DNA from: Aminobacter aminovorans
GTDB taxonomy: Bacteria > Pseudomonadota > Alphaproteobacteria > Rhizobiales > Rhizobiaceae
Reading direction: 5' to 3'
DNA: 64,000 nucleotides
Assembly: GCF_900445235.1 (NCBI RefSeq)
Contig: NZ_UFSM01000001.1
Location: 1,358,501-1,422,500, forward strand
Shown: positions 43,838 through 51,656 of the stretch, piece after piece
How positions within the stretch are numbered: position 1 is the first letter of the stretch
Layout of the letters: each line of letters starts with the position of its first letter
Notes under the pieces: generated by a model
The model's database searches: none
The model's input: only the letters and a program-made list of their open reading frames with translations
What the model was told of the DNA's origin: nothing
Made by a program: the position numbers and the translations under genes

Positions 43838-44950
43838 CTAGCGCTCATATTGCCGGTCGAGCTCGTCGACGCCCCAGTTCACGCCGGGCAGCACGTTGCG
43901 GATGATGGCATAGCCGACGAGCAAGGCCGGGATGGCGATGAAGCCGCCGATGGCACCCCACAGCCAGATCCAGAATGCGAGGGCGAGCAGCACAACGAAC
44001 GGATTGAGCGTCATAGTCCTGCCGATGACCAGTGGCGTGACGAACTGGCCCTCGATGGTGTTGACGCCGAGGTAAAGTGCCACCGGCAGCAGGCTGGTGG
44101 CCAAGGTGTCGAATTCGGTCAGTCCGACCGCAAACAGGATCGCCACCATGACCAGCGGGCCGACGAAGGGCACGAAGTTGGTGACGATGGCGAGGGCGCC
44201 CCACAGCGGTGCCGAGGGAACGCCTAGCAGGTGAAGCCCGACGCCGACCGTGACGCCCTCGGCGAGATTGATGACGGTGATCGACAGCAGATATTGTGAG
44301 ACCAGCCGTTCGACGTCGCGGAAGATATGGGCGACGCGCCAGCGTAGGCGACGGTTGAAGCAGATCCTGAGGATGGCAATCCGGGTCTGGTCGCGCGTGG
44401 CGACAAAGAAATAGAGGCTGGCGAAAAACAACAGCACCTGGGCGATGACGGCCGGCGCCAGCGTCGCCATGGTCTCGACACCCATGCCCTCATCAACCGA
44501 GACGGACACGCCTTCGCCGCCGGTGACCTGTCGCAGCTGGTCGCGCATGCTCTTGAAGGTTTCGAGCGGACCCTTGAGGTCGGACAACTGCGTGGCGAGC
44601 TGGGACCATATCTGCGGCAGGCGCTGGAGCCAGAAGCTGAGCGGGGAGCTTACCAGAAGCGCAAAGACGCAGACCGAGCCGATGAACAGTAAAACGACGA
44701 TTGCCGCCGACAGTGCGGACGGCACATTGAAGCGCTCGAGCCGCGAGGCAAGCGGACCGAGCATCAGGCCGATGACGATGCCGAGACCGATCGGCGTGAG
44801 GATGAATTCGCCGGCATGGAGGGCAAAGACGGTAACTACGATGCCGATGAAAATGATCGATACCTGTGCGCCGCGTGTGAGGAGTATCTCGAAGTTGGAT
44901 TTTGGCGGCAGGCGCACCGTCGGTGCCTTTTTGATGGTGCGGTTCGACAT
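43838..44950 (-). CDS. AI-2E-family membrane transporter, EcfG target
   Basis: 370 residues with about eight hydrophobic helices, two near the N-terminus (IIFIGIVVTVFALHAGEFIL, LSAAIVVLLFIGSVCVFALL), a long amphipathic middle and a C-terminal bundle (LNPFVVLLALAFWIWLWGAI, then GGFIAIPALLVGYAII). This is the AI-2E/PerM/YdbI-type family; few members are known to carry autoinducer-2, others are ion or unknown transporters. The start at 44950 sits 33 bases after an exact EcfG promoter with a 17-base spacer. Confidence 0.88.
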   Translation of the reverse strand: MSNRTIKKAPTVRLPPKSNFEILLTRGAQVSIIFIGIVVTVFALHAGEFILTPIGLGIVIGLMLGPLASRLERFNVPSALSAAIVVLLFIGSVCVFALLVSSPLSFWLQRLPQIWSQLATQLSDLKGPLETFKSMRDQLRQVTGGEGVSVSVDEGMGVETMATLAPAVIAQVLLFFASLYFFVATRDQTRIAILRICFNRRLRWRVAHIFRDVERLVSQYLLSITVINLAEGVTVGVGLHLLGVPSAPLWGALAIVTNFVPFVGPLVMVAILFAVGLTEFDTLATSLLPVALYLGVNTIEGQFVTPLVIGRTMTLNPFVVLLALAFWIWLWGAIGGFIAIPALLVGYAIIRNVLPGVNWGVDELDRQYER

Positions 44951-44982
44951 CGACGATTTTTCCAGCTGGATCAGACTGGCAA

Positions 44983-45008
44983 AACGTCCGGCGACAGGCG
45001 ATGGTTCC
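44983..45008 (-). promoter_or_regulatory. EcfG promoter of the AI-2E-family gene
   Basis: Minus strand GGAAC (45004-45008), 17 bases, CGTT (44983-44986). Back to back with the DUF883 promoter, -35 boxes nine bases apart. Confidence 0.82.
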
Positions 45009-45017
45009 TGCGTCGAC

Positions 45018-45042
45018 GGAACCGACAGAGATATCAAGCGTT
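45018..45042 (+). promoter_or_regulatory. EcfG promoter of the DUF883 gene
   Basis: GGAAC (45018-45022), 16 bases, CGTT (45039-45042), 30 bases before the start codon. Exact consensus. Confidence 0.87.
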
Positions 45043-45072
45043 TCGGCCCCATCGAATGCAAGGAGCAATGAC

Positions 45073-45399
45073 ATGGCAACAGCTACGGGCAAGCCGACCA
45101 ATGGGACCAAGACAACGCCGGACCTCGAGGCTGACATCAAGCAGTTGAAGGCCGACATCGAGGCGCTGGCCAAGCAGCTGGCAGCAACCGGCGAACATGG
45201 CTATGACGCCGCGCGCCGCGCTGCGGCACAAGGTGCCGAGCAGCTGAAGGCACAGAGCGACGCGGCGGTCGAAGCGCTGCGTGTAAACGTCCGCGATGTC
45301 GAAGAGCAGTTCATGGCCACCGTGCGTGAGAAGCCGGTGACGTCGCTTGCCATCGCCGCTGGCGTCGGTTTTCTGGTCGCGCTGCTGGCGCGGCGCTAG
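45073..45399 (+). CDS. DUF883/ElaB-YqjD-type membrane-anchored protein, 108 aa
   Basis: A long amphipathic/coiled-coil N-terminal part (LEADIKQLKADIEALAKQLA) is followed by ARRAAAQGAEQLKAQSDAAV, then a C-terminal membrane anchor VTSLAIAAGVGFLVALLARR, as in ElaB/YqjD, which tether ribosomes or membranes under stationary-phase stress in E. coli. AAGGAGCAATGAC precedes the start. Exact EcfG promoter upstream. The next gene is another membrane protein, an arrangement like yqjD-yqjE. Confidence 0.9.
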   Translation: MATATGKPTNGTKTTPDLEADIKQLKADIEALAKQLAATGEHGYDAARRAAAQGAEQLKAQSDAAVEALRVNVRDVEEQFMATVREKPVTSLAIAAGVGFLVALLARR

Positions 45400-45400
45400 C

Positions 45401-45436
45401 GTGTCAGCCGGAGAGAGCGTGTCAGCCGGAGAGAGA
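45401..45436. repeat. 18-bp tandem duplication
   Basis: GTGTCAGCCGGAGAGAG occurs twice in direct succession, 45401-45418 and 45419-45436, followed by a GA run. It lies right after the DUF883 stop and looks like replication slippage. Confidence 0.75.
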
Positions 45437-45494
45437 GAGACAATCGATCTCCGGTATATACGATGCGTAATTTCAGACACTGGCCGGGGGACAC

Positions 45495-45947
45495 ATGCTG
45501 GCATCTCTAATTGCGAGTTTCGCCACAGGCGAGACGACACTGGCGCTGAAGCGGACACGCCGTGCCGCGGCTGCCTATCTGGCCGCCGCTATTACCGGCC
45601 TGTGCGGTGTGGGCTTTCTGGTCGGCGCCGGCTTTATCTGGACGGCTGAAAAATATGGTCACCTCGAAGCGGCAATCGGCTTCGGCCTTGGTTTCCTGTT
45701 GGTGGCGGGATTGATCCTGCTGGTCCACAGGCTGATGGCCAGCACGCGCGCCCGCGAGGACGAGCGGCGTCGGCGTGCCGACATTGCGGCGCTCGGCACC
45801 ACGGCTGCGATGGCCGTGCTGCCGACATTACTGCGCAGCAAGGGCGGCATCGGCGCGCTGTTGGGACCGGTGGTGGCGCTGGCCGCCTATGCGATCTATC
45901 GCGAAAACCGCAAGCCCGACGGCAGCGACAGCGCTGCAGGCGAATAA
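45495..45947 (+). CDS. Membrane protein, YqjE/phage-holin-like, 150 aa
   Basis: Two clear membrane helices (AAAAYLAAAITGLCGVGFLV and AIGFGLGFLLVAGLILLVHR) and a third hydrophobic stretch near the C-terminus (GPVVALAAYAIYRENRK), with a charged linker rich in Arg (TRAREDERRRRADIAALGTT). Placement after the ElaB/YqjD-like gene suggests a YqjE-type partner. Family assignment is by layout only. It is followed, in opposite orientation, by an HWE kinase. Confidence 0.75.
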   Translation: MLASLIASFATGETTLALKRTRRAAAAYLAAAITGLCGVGFLVGAGFIWTAEKYGHLEAAIGFGLGFLLVAGLILLVHRLMASTRAREDERRRRADIAALGTTAAMAVLPTLLRSKGGIGALLGPVVALAAYAIYRENRKPDGSDSAAGE

Positions 45948-45959
45948 GTCGGCAGCCGT

Positions 45960-47384
45960 TCAGCTCTCGGCCGTTTCGCCCAGCGGCATCGAGATGTGGG
46001 CGCGCACCCCCTCGGCCGGAAAATCGTGTTTCACCTCGCTTGAGATAACCTTGGCGAGGCTGCGTCGGATGAGGATCGAGCCGAAACCGTGATGGGTCGG
46101 TGGGGTGACCTTCGGCCCGCCGCCTTCGATCCAATGTAGCTCCAGTCGGTTGTCGCCGCTGACGGTCCACGACACGGTTGCCTTGCCGCCCGGCACCGAA
46201 AGGGCGCCATATTTGAGCGCGTTGCTGGCCAGTTCATGCAGGATCAGTGCCATGCCCAGCGTTTGATCAGGGGTAAGCAGGGCATCGGGGCCGGTGACTG
46301 AAATGCGCGGGGTGTCGTCGTCGTCGAACGGCGAAAGTTCCAACTGGACGAGATCGCGGATGCCGATGCCGCGCCATTCATATTCCGACAACAATCCGTG
46401 CGCGACGCCGAGCGCGCGCAGGCGCTGGCTGAAGGCGTCGAGGAACTCGCGCGGCTCACGCGCGTGGCGCACCGTCTGGGTCGCGAGCGCCTGGACGGTG
46501 GCGAGCGTGTTCTTGACCCGGTGGTTGATCTCGCGCAGCAATAGGCGCTGGCGCTCCTCGGCACTGCGGCGTTCGGTGATGTCGTAATTCACGCCGAAGA
46601 CCAGCGTCGGGCGCCCATTGGCATCACGCTCGACGACGCGGCCGCGAGCGGCGAGCCAGCGCGGCGGATCGATGTCGCGGATGCGGTATTCGCCGGAATA
46701 TTCGTCGCTGCCTTCAAGCGCTTCCTGGAAGATCTGTCGCGTCTTGCCGATGTCGCGGCGATCGATAGCGACGACGATGTCGCGCGCCCGCATCCGCGTT
46801 GCCGGCGGCATGTTGAAGAGCTCAGGCAGGAGCGTGTCGCATTCGACGACGCCGGTACGCGGATCCCAGACCCAACTTGCAAGGGCGGCGGCCTCAAGCG
46901 CGATGGCGCGGCGGGTTTCGGCATGCACCAGTGCTGCTTCGGCGCGCGCCCCGGCCTGCGAGCGGTCGAGCAGCTCAACAAGACTTCCGGCAAGTGCTGC
47001 GACGTCCTGCAATTGCGCGAGCTTGGCCGGCGCGGGGCGTTCTTTCCCGCCGAAGGTCAGCAAGGTTCCGACAGCGCGGCCTGAAGCGACGATCGGCGCT
47101 GCTGCGTGGAACAAGAGACCGGGACCTTCGACCAGGTCGCTTGCCAGGAACCGCTCTGCCAAGGCGAGCGCTTCAGCGGCTTCGGCTGGAGACGTCCCAA
47201 CAGATGCGTGGACGAGCTGCCGCCCCTCCGCATTGGCGAGGGTGAGCAGTGCCGCGGGTGCCGACATCAGCGCCGACGCGAGCTTTGCCAGCCGATCGAA
47301 GTCAGCGTCGTAAGGCATGCGGCTGTGCGCACCGTAGGCGCTGTCGCTGGCACTGCCTGCCGCATTGGTTCTGTCGTCCTGCAC
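45960..47384 (-). CDS. GAF-PAS-HWE sensor kinase, 474 aa
   Basis: Cytosolic. GAF domain at about 25-140 (LAKLASALMSAPAALLTLAN), PAS/PAC at about 160-275 (LASWVWDPRTGVVECDTLLP, LVFGVNYDITERR), then the HWE kinase core: His288 in LLREINHRVKNTLATVQALA, and LILHELASNALKYGALSVPG. The HRVKN and the W.E-type signatures of the class suggest a PhyR-directed kinase. No membrane segment, so it senses an internal or diffusible signal. It converges on the DUF883/YqjE pair and is divergent from the small stress protein at 47510. Confidence 0.9.
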   Translation of the reverse strand: MQDDRTNAAGSASDSAYGAHSRMPYDADFDRLAKLASALMSAPAALLTLANAEGRQLVHASVGTSPAEAAEALALAERFLASDLVEGPGLLFHAAAPIVASGRAVGTLLTFGGKERPAPAKLAQLQDVAALAGSLVELLDRSQAGARAEAALVHAETRRAIALEAAALASWVWDPRTGVVECDTLLPELFNMPPATRMRARDIVVAIDRRDIGKTRQIFQEALEGSDEYSGEYRIRDIDPPRWLAARGRVVERDANGRPTLVFGVNYDITERRSAEERQRLLLREINHRVKNTLATVQALATQTVRHAREPREFLDAFSQRLRALGVAHGLLSEYEWRGIGIRDLVQLELSPFDDDDTPRISVTGPDALLTPDQTLGMALILHELASNALKYGALSVPGGKATVSWTVSGDNRLELHWIEGGGPKVTPPTHHGFGSILIRRSLAKVISSEVKHDFPAEGVRAHISMPLGETAES

Positions 47385-47454
47385 TTGGCCATCCCTCTTG
47401 GCCCGGGCAAACTAGACGGGCGCGGCACGCTTGAAAAGCCTTGGGAGTAACTTG

Positions 47455-47479
47455 GGAACCATGGCGTGACGCTGTCGTT
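47455..47479 (+). promoter_or_regulatory. EcfG promoter of the 56-aa membrane protein
   Basis: GGAAC (47455-47459), 16 bases, CGTT (47476-47479); 30 bases before the start codon. Exact consensus. Confidence 0.85.
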
Positions 47480-47509
47480 AGCCCTCCTGGACCATTTGGG
47501 AGAGCAAAT

Positions 47510-47680
47510 ATGACGAGAATCATTCCAGCCCGAAATGCGCGTCAGGGAACGCGTGGCCGTCACGTCCTGCTGGTACTTATCGCGGCGCTGATGCTGGCAA
47601 TGGCGGCATGGGGTGCTGCGGAATTCTATGGCGAGATGATCGACAAGAACGCCAACCAGACCACCACAGTCCCCGGCTAA
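47510..47680 (+). CDS. Small single-pass membrane protein, 56 aa, EcfG target
   Basis: A basic N-terminus (MTRIIPARNARQGTRGRH) is followed by one membrane helix VLLVLIAALMLAMAAWGAAE and a short tail ending NQTTTVPG. The ATG at 47510 follows TGGGAGAGC. It has an exact EcfG promoter. Similar tiny membrane proteins are common in alphaproteobacterial stress regulons; no function known. Confidence 0.8.
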   Translation: MTRIIPARNARQGTRGRHVLLVLIAALMLAMAAWGAAEFYGEMIDKNANQTTTVPG

Positions 47681-47731
47681 GTGCCCTTGAGGAATGAGGA
47701 AGTTAAGATGCTTGCCGAAATGCACAAATTC

Positions 47732-47756
47732 GGAACCATGACCGGGTCACGACGTT
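47732..47756 (+). promoter_or_regulatory. EcfG promoter of the PRC-barrel gene
   Basis: GGAAC (47732-47736), 16 bases, CGTT (47753-47756). Exact consensus, 91 bases before the start codon. Confidence 0.83.
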
Positions 47757-47847
47757 GTGACCCCGTAGGAGGCCGCGCCTGACCGTTCCGGCAAAAGACA
47801 GGTCGAGGCGCGGCATGCATGAACAACACGCACGAGGAGACTTTACC

Positions 47848-48804
47848 ATGATCCGCAACCTTTTGGCCACGACCGCCATCACAGCCCTGCTTGCGACCGG
47901 CGCCTATGCGCAGGATACCACCGCGCCGGCACCGGCTCCGGCAGCGCCTGTGGAAGTCGCTCCGGCAACGCCTGAAGTGATCCCGCACGCCGATGGCTTC
48001 CTTGCCGCCAACATCATTGGCGAGAAGGTCTATAACGGTACCGCCGACGACGCCGAGAACATCGGCAACGTCAACGACATCGTCCTCACCGCAGACGGCA
48101 AGGCCGACCAACTGGTGATCGGTGTCGGCGGCTTCCTCGGCATCGGCGAAAAGAACGTCGCCGTAAGCTTCGACAAGTTCGATTGGGCCGAGAAGAATGG
48201 CGACCGCTGGCTGGTGATGTCGACGACCAAGGAGCAGCTCCAGGCGCTGCCTGATTTCGACCGCCGTGCCTATGAGCCGGCGCCGGCGACGGCAGCGGCC
48301 ACCGACCCGGCTGCTCCCGCGACCGACCAGACGGCGCAGGCGCCCGTTGCTCCGGCAACGCCTGACGCAGCGACACCGCCGGCCACCGACCAGACCGCCC
48401 AGGTTCCGGCTACGCCCGATGCTGCAACGGCAGACGACACCAAGACTGCGGCCATCGACAAGTCGACGCTGAAGGAACTGCCGGCTGCCGATCTGCGTGC
48501 CGAAGAGCTGATGGGTACCACCGTCTATGGCGCTGATGACGCCAACATCGGCGAGATCGGCGATATCCTGATGTCTGCCGATGGCAAGATCGATGCCTAT
48601 GTCATCGACGTCGGCGGCTTCCTCGGCATGGGTGAGAAGAAGGTTGCGGTTGGCAGCGACAATCTCGCCTTCATGGTCGATGCCGATGGCAAGAAGTACC
48701 TCTACACGACCTTCACCAAGGAACAGCTTGAAGGTCAGCCCGCTTACGACGCGAGCAGCTGGGCCGAAAAGCGCGACGAGCAGCGTCTGATCATCGTCCA
48801 GTAG
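47848..48804 (+). CDS. Exported protein with two PRC-barrel domains, 318 aa, EcfG target
   Basis: Signal peptide at 1-22 (LLATTAITALLATGAYAQD). Two PRC-barrel-like units: residues about 50-140 (IIGEKVYNGTADDAENIGNV, DQLVIGVGGFLGIGEKNVAV) and about 220-305 (ELMGTTVYGADDANIGEIGD, AYVIDVGGFLGMGEKKVAVG). Between them lies a linker of 60 or so residues of Pro/Ala/Thr repeats (APATPDAATPPATDQTAQ). The near-identical VGGFLG(I/M)GEK core shows internal duplication. The role is unknown; exported PRC-barrels occur in stress-induced genes. GAGGAGACTTTACC precedes the start. Confidence 0.9.
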   Translation: MIRNLLATTAITALLATGAYAQDTTAPAPAPAAPVEVAPATPEVIPHADGFLAANIIGEKVYNGTADDAENIGNVNDIVLTADGKADQLVIGVGGFLGIGEKNVAVSFDKFDWAEKNGDRWLVMSTTKEQLQALPDFDRRAYEPAPATAAATDPAAPATDQTAQAPVAPATPDAATPPATDQTAQVPATPDAATADDTKTAAIDKSTLKELPAADLRAEELMGTTVYGADDANIGEIGDILMSADGKIDAYVIDVGGFLGMGEKKVAVGSDNLAFMVDADGKKYLYTTFTKEQLEGQPAYDASSWAEKRDEQRLIIVQ

Positions 48805-48832
48805 CATCCAGTAGATGTGGCGAACTTGAGAG

Positions 48833-48856
48833 AGGCCCGCGCTTCGGCGCGGGCCT
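48833..48856 (+). terminator. Terminator of the PRC-barrel gene
   Basis: 10-bp stem AGGCCCGCGC/GCGCGGGCCT with a TTCG loop and a TTTTC tail. The 10 bases before it repeat the stop-codon region (TCCAGTAG appears twice at 48797-48814). Confidence 0.9.
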
Positions 48857-48925
48857 TTTCTTTGCGTGACAGAGTGCTTGCGCAATTCCCGACGGAAACC
48901 GCTGCACACCTTTCCAGGAATTGCT

Positions 48926-50482
48926 CTACGGCAGGCGCAGGAAATGTCCGGTTGGGCCGGCCTCGGCCAGCTCCGACAGCGCCAGCGACTGGTCGAGATG
49001 CCTGGCGCGCCAGCCGAGCAGTTTTTCCGCAAATTCGAGCCGCACGCCCAGCCACGCCGGATCGTCTGCGAGGTTGCGCATTTCACCGGGATCGTTGGCA
49101 AGATTGTAGAGCAGTGGCGGCAAGCCGCCGCCGAAATGGACGTATTTGACCGTCTCGGTGCGGACGACCGACAGGTTGAGCTGCCGCGATCCGGTGCCAA
49201 AATAGGCCTCGGTGGCGCCGTTGGCGACCGAGCGGAAATCGTACTCCCAATGGGCGGCGTCGCGCCAGCCGGCCGGCGCCTCGCCGTCGAGGAACGGTTT
49301 CAGTGACTGGCCGTCGAGATGCGGCTGCGCGGCGGCGCCGATCAGGTCGAGCAGGGTCGGCATGATGTCGACGGCTGCGGTGAATCGATTGATGGTGCTG
49401 CCAGCCGCCCGCTCGTGGCCGGGCGCCTTGACGATAAGCGGGACGTGGTAGCTGCCATCAAACCATCCGCCCTTGCCGAGCATGTGGTGGTCACCCATCA
49501 TCTCGGCGTGGTCGGAGGTCAGAATGACGATGGTGTCTTCCCAGTCACCCTTGTCGCGGATGCCTTGCCAGATGCGGCCGAGCTGGGAATCGACCTCCGA
49601 GATCATGCCGTAATAGAGCGCGCGGATCTTGCGGAACTCCTCCTCGCTCCAGTCGCCGACCTTGCCCGCGGCACCTGGGATGAAGCTCGACTTACCCTGA
49701 TGATGTTCGAGGTGATAGGTGAGGAAAGGGTGGCTCGCCTTCTCTGCGTCGAGGCTGGGCGCACGGGCATAGGCCGGGCCTTCCGCCGGGTCGTACATTG
49801 TGTTGAACGGCGCGGGCACGATGAAGGGTGGATGCGGGCTGAGGAACGAGACATGGGCGAACCAGGGCTCGCCCTTGTCCTGCTCGCCGAGCCAGCGCAG
49901 GAATTCGCCGGTGAGGAAGGCGGCAGGTGTTTCATCCTTCGAATAGACGGGGATAGCGTTGCTGACTTCCGGAGCATCGGCGGTCGCCGGTCGGTGGATA
50001 TCGGGGAAGCCGGCGCTGGAATCGATGCCGCGTGCGGCGAGCCAGGACAGCCAGCCTTTCTGGTGTTCGGGCAAAAGCTGGCGCGTGGTGAAGCCGGGCA
50101 GAACACCTTCATACGTGCGCAGGAACGGGTCGCCCGGCGCGCGGTTGCGTGGGTCGGGCGAAACATCGGTGTAGCCGAACAATGTCGGGTCGTAGCCGAC
50201 GCGACGCGCGGCGCGTGCGATGTTATCATGGCGGTCGTCGAGCGGCGTGCCATTGCGGCAGACGCGGTTGTTCATCTGGTAGAGGCCGGTGTAAAGGCAG
50301 GCGCGTGCCGGCGAGCAGGGCGCGGCTCCGGCATAGTGGCGAGAAAACAGCACGCCCTCGCGCGCCAGCGCATCCGAATTTGGCGTCTTCACCACGGGAT
50401 GGCCGACTGCCGACAGGCTGTCGCCACGCCACTGGTCGCAAGTGATGAGAAGAATGTTCTGCCGTCTGCCGGTGCCTGCCAA
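48926..50482 (-). CDS. Sulfatase-superfamily hydrolase (phosphonate monoester hydrolase-like)
   Basis: Alkaline-phosphatase-superfamily enzyme cleaving sulfate, phosphate or phosphonate esters. CSPAR at residues 56-60 is the formylglycine motif C-x-P-x-R, with Cys56 as modified nucleophile. Metal ligands are seen in ITCDQWRGDS near the N-terminus and TSDHAEMMGDHHMLGKGG later. 518 residues. I choose TTG 50482 because AGGGGGCGAGC precedes it and it yields the normal start; an ATG at 50596 would add 38 residues without homology-like character and would run into the operator region. Substrate not determinable. A formylglycine-generating enzyme is not in the window. Confidence 0.85.
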   Translation of the reverse strand: MAGTGRRQNILLITCDQWRGDSLSAVGHPVVKTPNSDALAREGVLFSRHYAGAAPCSPARACLYTGLYQMNNRVCRNGTPLDDRHDNIARAARRVGYDPTLFGYTDVSPDPRNRAPGDPFLRTYEGVLPGFTTRQLLPEHQKGWLSWLAARGIDSSAGFPDIHRPATADAPEVSNAIPVYSKDETPAAFLTGEFLRWLGEQDKGEPWFAHVSFLSPHPPFIVPAPFNTMYDPAEGPAYARAPSLDAEKASHPFLTYHLEHHQGKSSFIPGAAGKVGDWSEEEFRKIRALYYGMISEVDSQLGRIWQGIRDKGDWEDTIVILTSDHAEMMGDHHMLGKGGWFDGSYHVPLIVKAPGHERAAGSTINRFTAAVDIMPTLLDLIGAAAQPHLDGQSLKPFLDGEAPAGWRDAAHWEYDFRSVANGATEAYFGTGSRQLNLSVVRTETVKYVHFGGGLPPLLYNLANDPGEMRNLADDPAWLGVRLEFAEKLLGWRARHLDQSLALSELAEAGPTGHFLRLP

Positions 50483-50576
50483 GCTCGCCCCCTGGAACTG
50501 AAATCGCGGGCCAAGGAAGCCGGATTCACCGATATGCGCAAGCGTCTTCGCCACCGCAGCAGTCATGCAAAAAAGT

Positions 50577-50603
50577 GTGAACGAATTCACTTTCATTGTT
50601 CAC
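50577..50603. promoter_or_regulatory. Operator candidate between the sulfatase and mhqO-like operon
   Basis: GTGAA (50577-50581) and TTCAC (50586-50590) form an inverted repeat with a 4-base spacer, and a second TTCAC follows at 50599-50603. The site lies in the 231-bp divergent region. Confidence 0.5.
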
Positions 50604-50713
50604 TTTTTGGATACTGACCATTCTGTGACCGGCCACTATTCGCTACCAGCCGATGCGCCCATATTCGCTCCAACAGAGCGGCAGGGGCCGCGGCAAGCGA
50701 AAGGAGCAAGACG

Positions 50714-51646
50714 ATGCTCAACCAGATCAAGGGCCTGCACCACGTCACCTCGATGGCCGGGGATGCGGCCGAAAACAACCAGTTCTTCACCCACAAACTC
50801 GGCCTGCGCCGGGTCAAGAAAACTGTCAATTTCGACGCCCCCGACGTCTACCACCTCTATTATGCCGATGAGTTGGGCACGCCCGGTTCGGTGATGACCT
50901 ACTTCCCGTTCCCCAATATCGGCAAGGGCCGTCCCGGCGTCGGCGAGGTCGGCACCACCGTGTTCTCAGTGCCCGAAGGCACGCTGCCCTTCTGGGAAAA
51001 GCGCTTCGCCGAGCAGGGCGTGAACGGGCTCGCCCGCAACGAGCAGTTCGGCGAGAAGCGCCTGAGCTTTGCCGGTCCCGACGGCGATGGCTTCGCGTTG
51101 GTCGAAGCCAAGGGCGACAGCCGTGCGCCGTGGACCAAGGGCGGCGTCGGCAATGACGAGGCGATCCGAGGCTTCCACTCAGCCTCGCTCAGGCTGCGCG
51201 ATGGCGGGGCGACCGAAGAGCTTTTGAAGTTCATGGGCTATGAGCCGGTCGACACGTCAGGCAACATCAAGCGGCTGGCGGTGAGGGACGGCAATGGCGC
51301 CGACTTCATCGACATCGAGACGCTGCCGGGCGCTTCCTTCGCCGGCCTCGGCGCGGGTTCGGTGCATCACATCGCCTTTGCGGTGGAGAACCGGGAGAAG
51401 CAGCTCGAAGTGCGCAAGGCGCTGATGGAGACGGGCTATCAGGTGACGCCTGTCATCGACCGCGACTACTTCTGGGCGATCTATTTCCGCACCCCCGGTG
51501 GCGTGCTGTTCGAGATCGCGACCAACGAGCCCGGTTTCGACCGCGACGAGGACACCGCTCATCTTGGCGAGGCGTTGAAGCTGCCGGCGCAGCATGCGCA
51601 TCTGCGCGATTATCTGGAAAACAACCTGCAGCCGCTGGGCAACTGA
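50714..51646 (+). CDS. Ring-cleaving-dioxygenase-like VOC protein, MhqO type
   Basis: 310 residues with paired VOC units: LHHVTSMAGDAAENNQFFTH in the N-terminal half, GSVHHIAFAVENREKQLEVR and YFRTPGGVLFEIATNEPGFD in the C-terminal half, which holds His and Glu residues at metal-ligand positions. It resembles the MhqO/YfiE-type hydroquinone dioxygenases. Followed within 11 bases by an MhqD-like esterase, as in the mhq quinone-detoxification operon of Bacillus. Exact substrate unproven. AAAGGAGCAAGACG precedes the start. Confidence 0.85.
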   Translation: MLNQIKGLHHVTSMAGDAAENNQFFTHKLGLRRVKKTVNFDAPDVYHLYYADELGTPGSVMTYFPFPNIGKGRPGVGEVGTTVFSVPEGTLPFWEKRFAEQGVNGLARNEQFGEKRLSFAGPDGDGFALVEAKGDSRAPWTKGGVGNDEAIRGFHSASLRLRDGGATEELLKFMGYEPVDTSGNIKRLAVRDGNGADFIDIETLPGASFAGLGAGSVHHIAFAVENREKQLEVRKALMETGYQVTPVIDRDYFWAIYFRTPGGVLFEIATNEPGFDRDEDTAHLGEALKLPAQHAHLRDYLENNLQPLGN

Positions 51647-51656
51647 GGGGAGACCG

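Noticed and set aside
45401..45436. The 18-bp tandem repeat as a CRISPR or iteron array
   Set aside because: Only two copies without spacers; better explained as local slippage.
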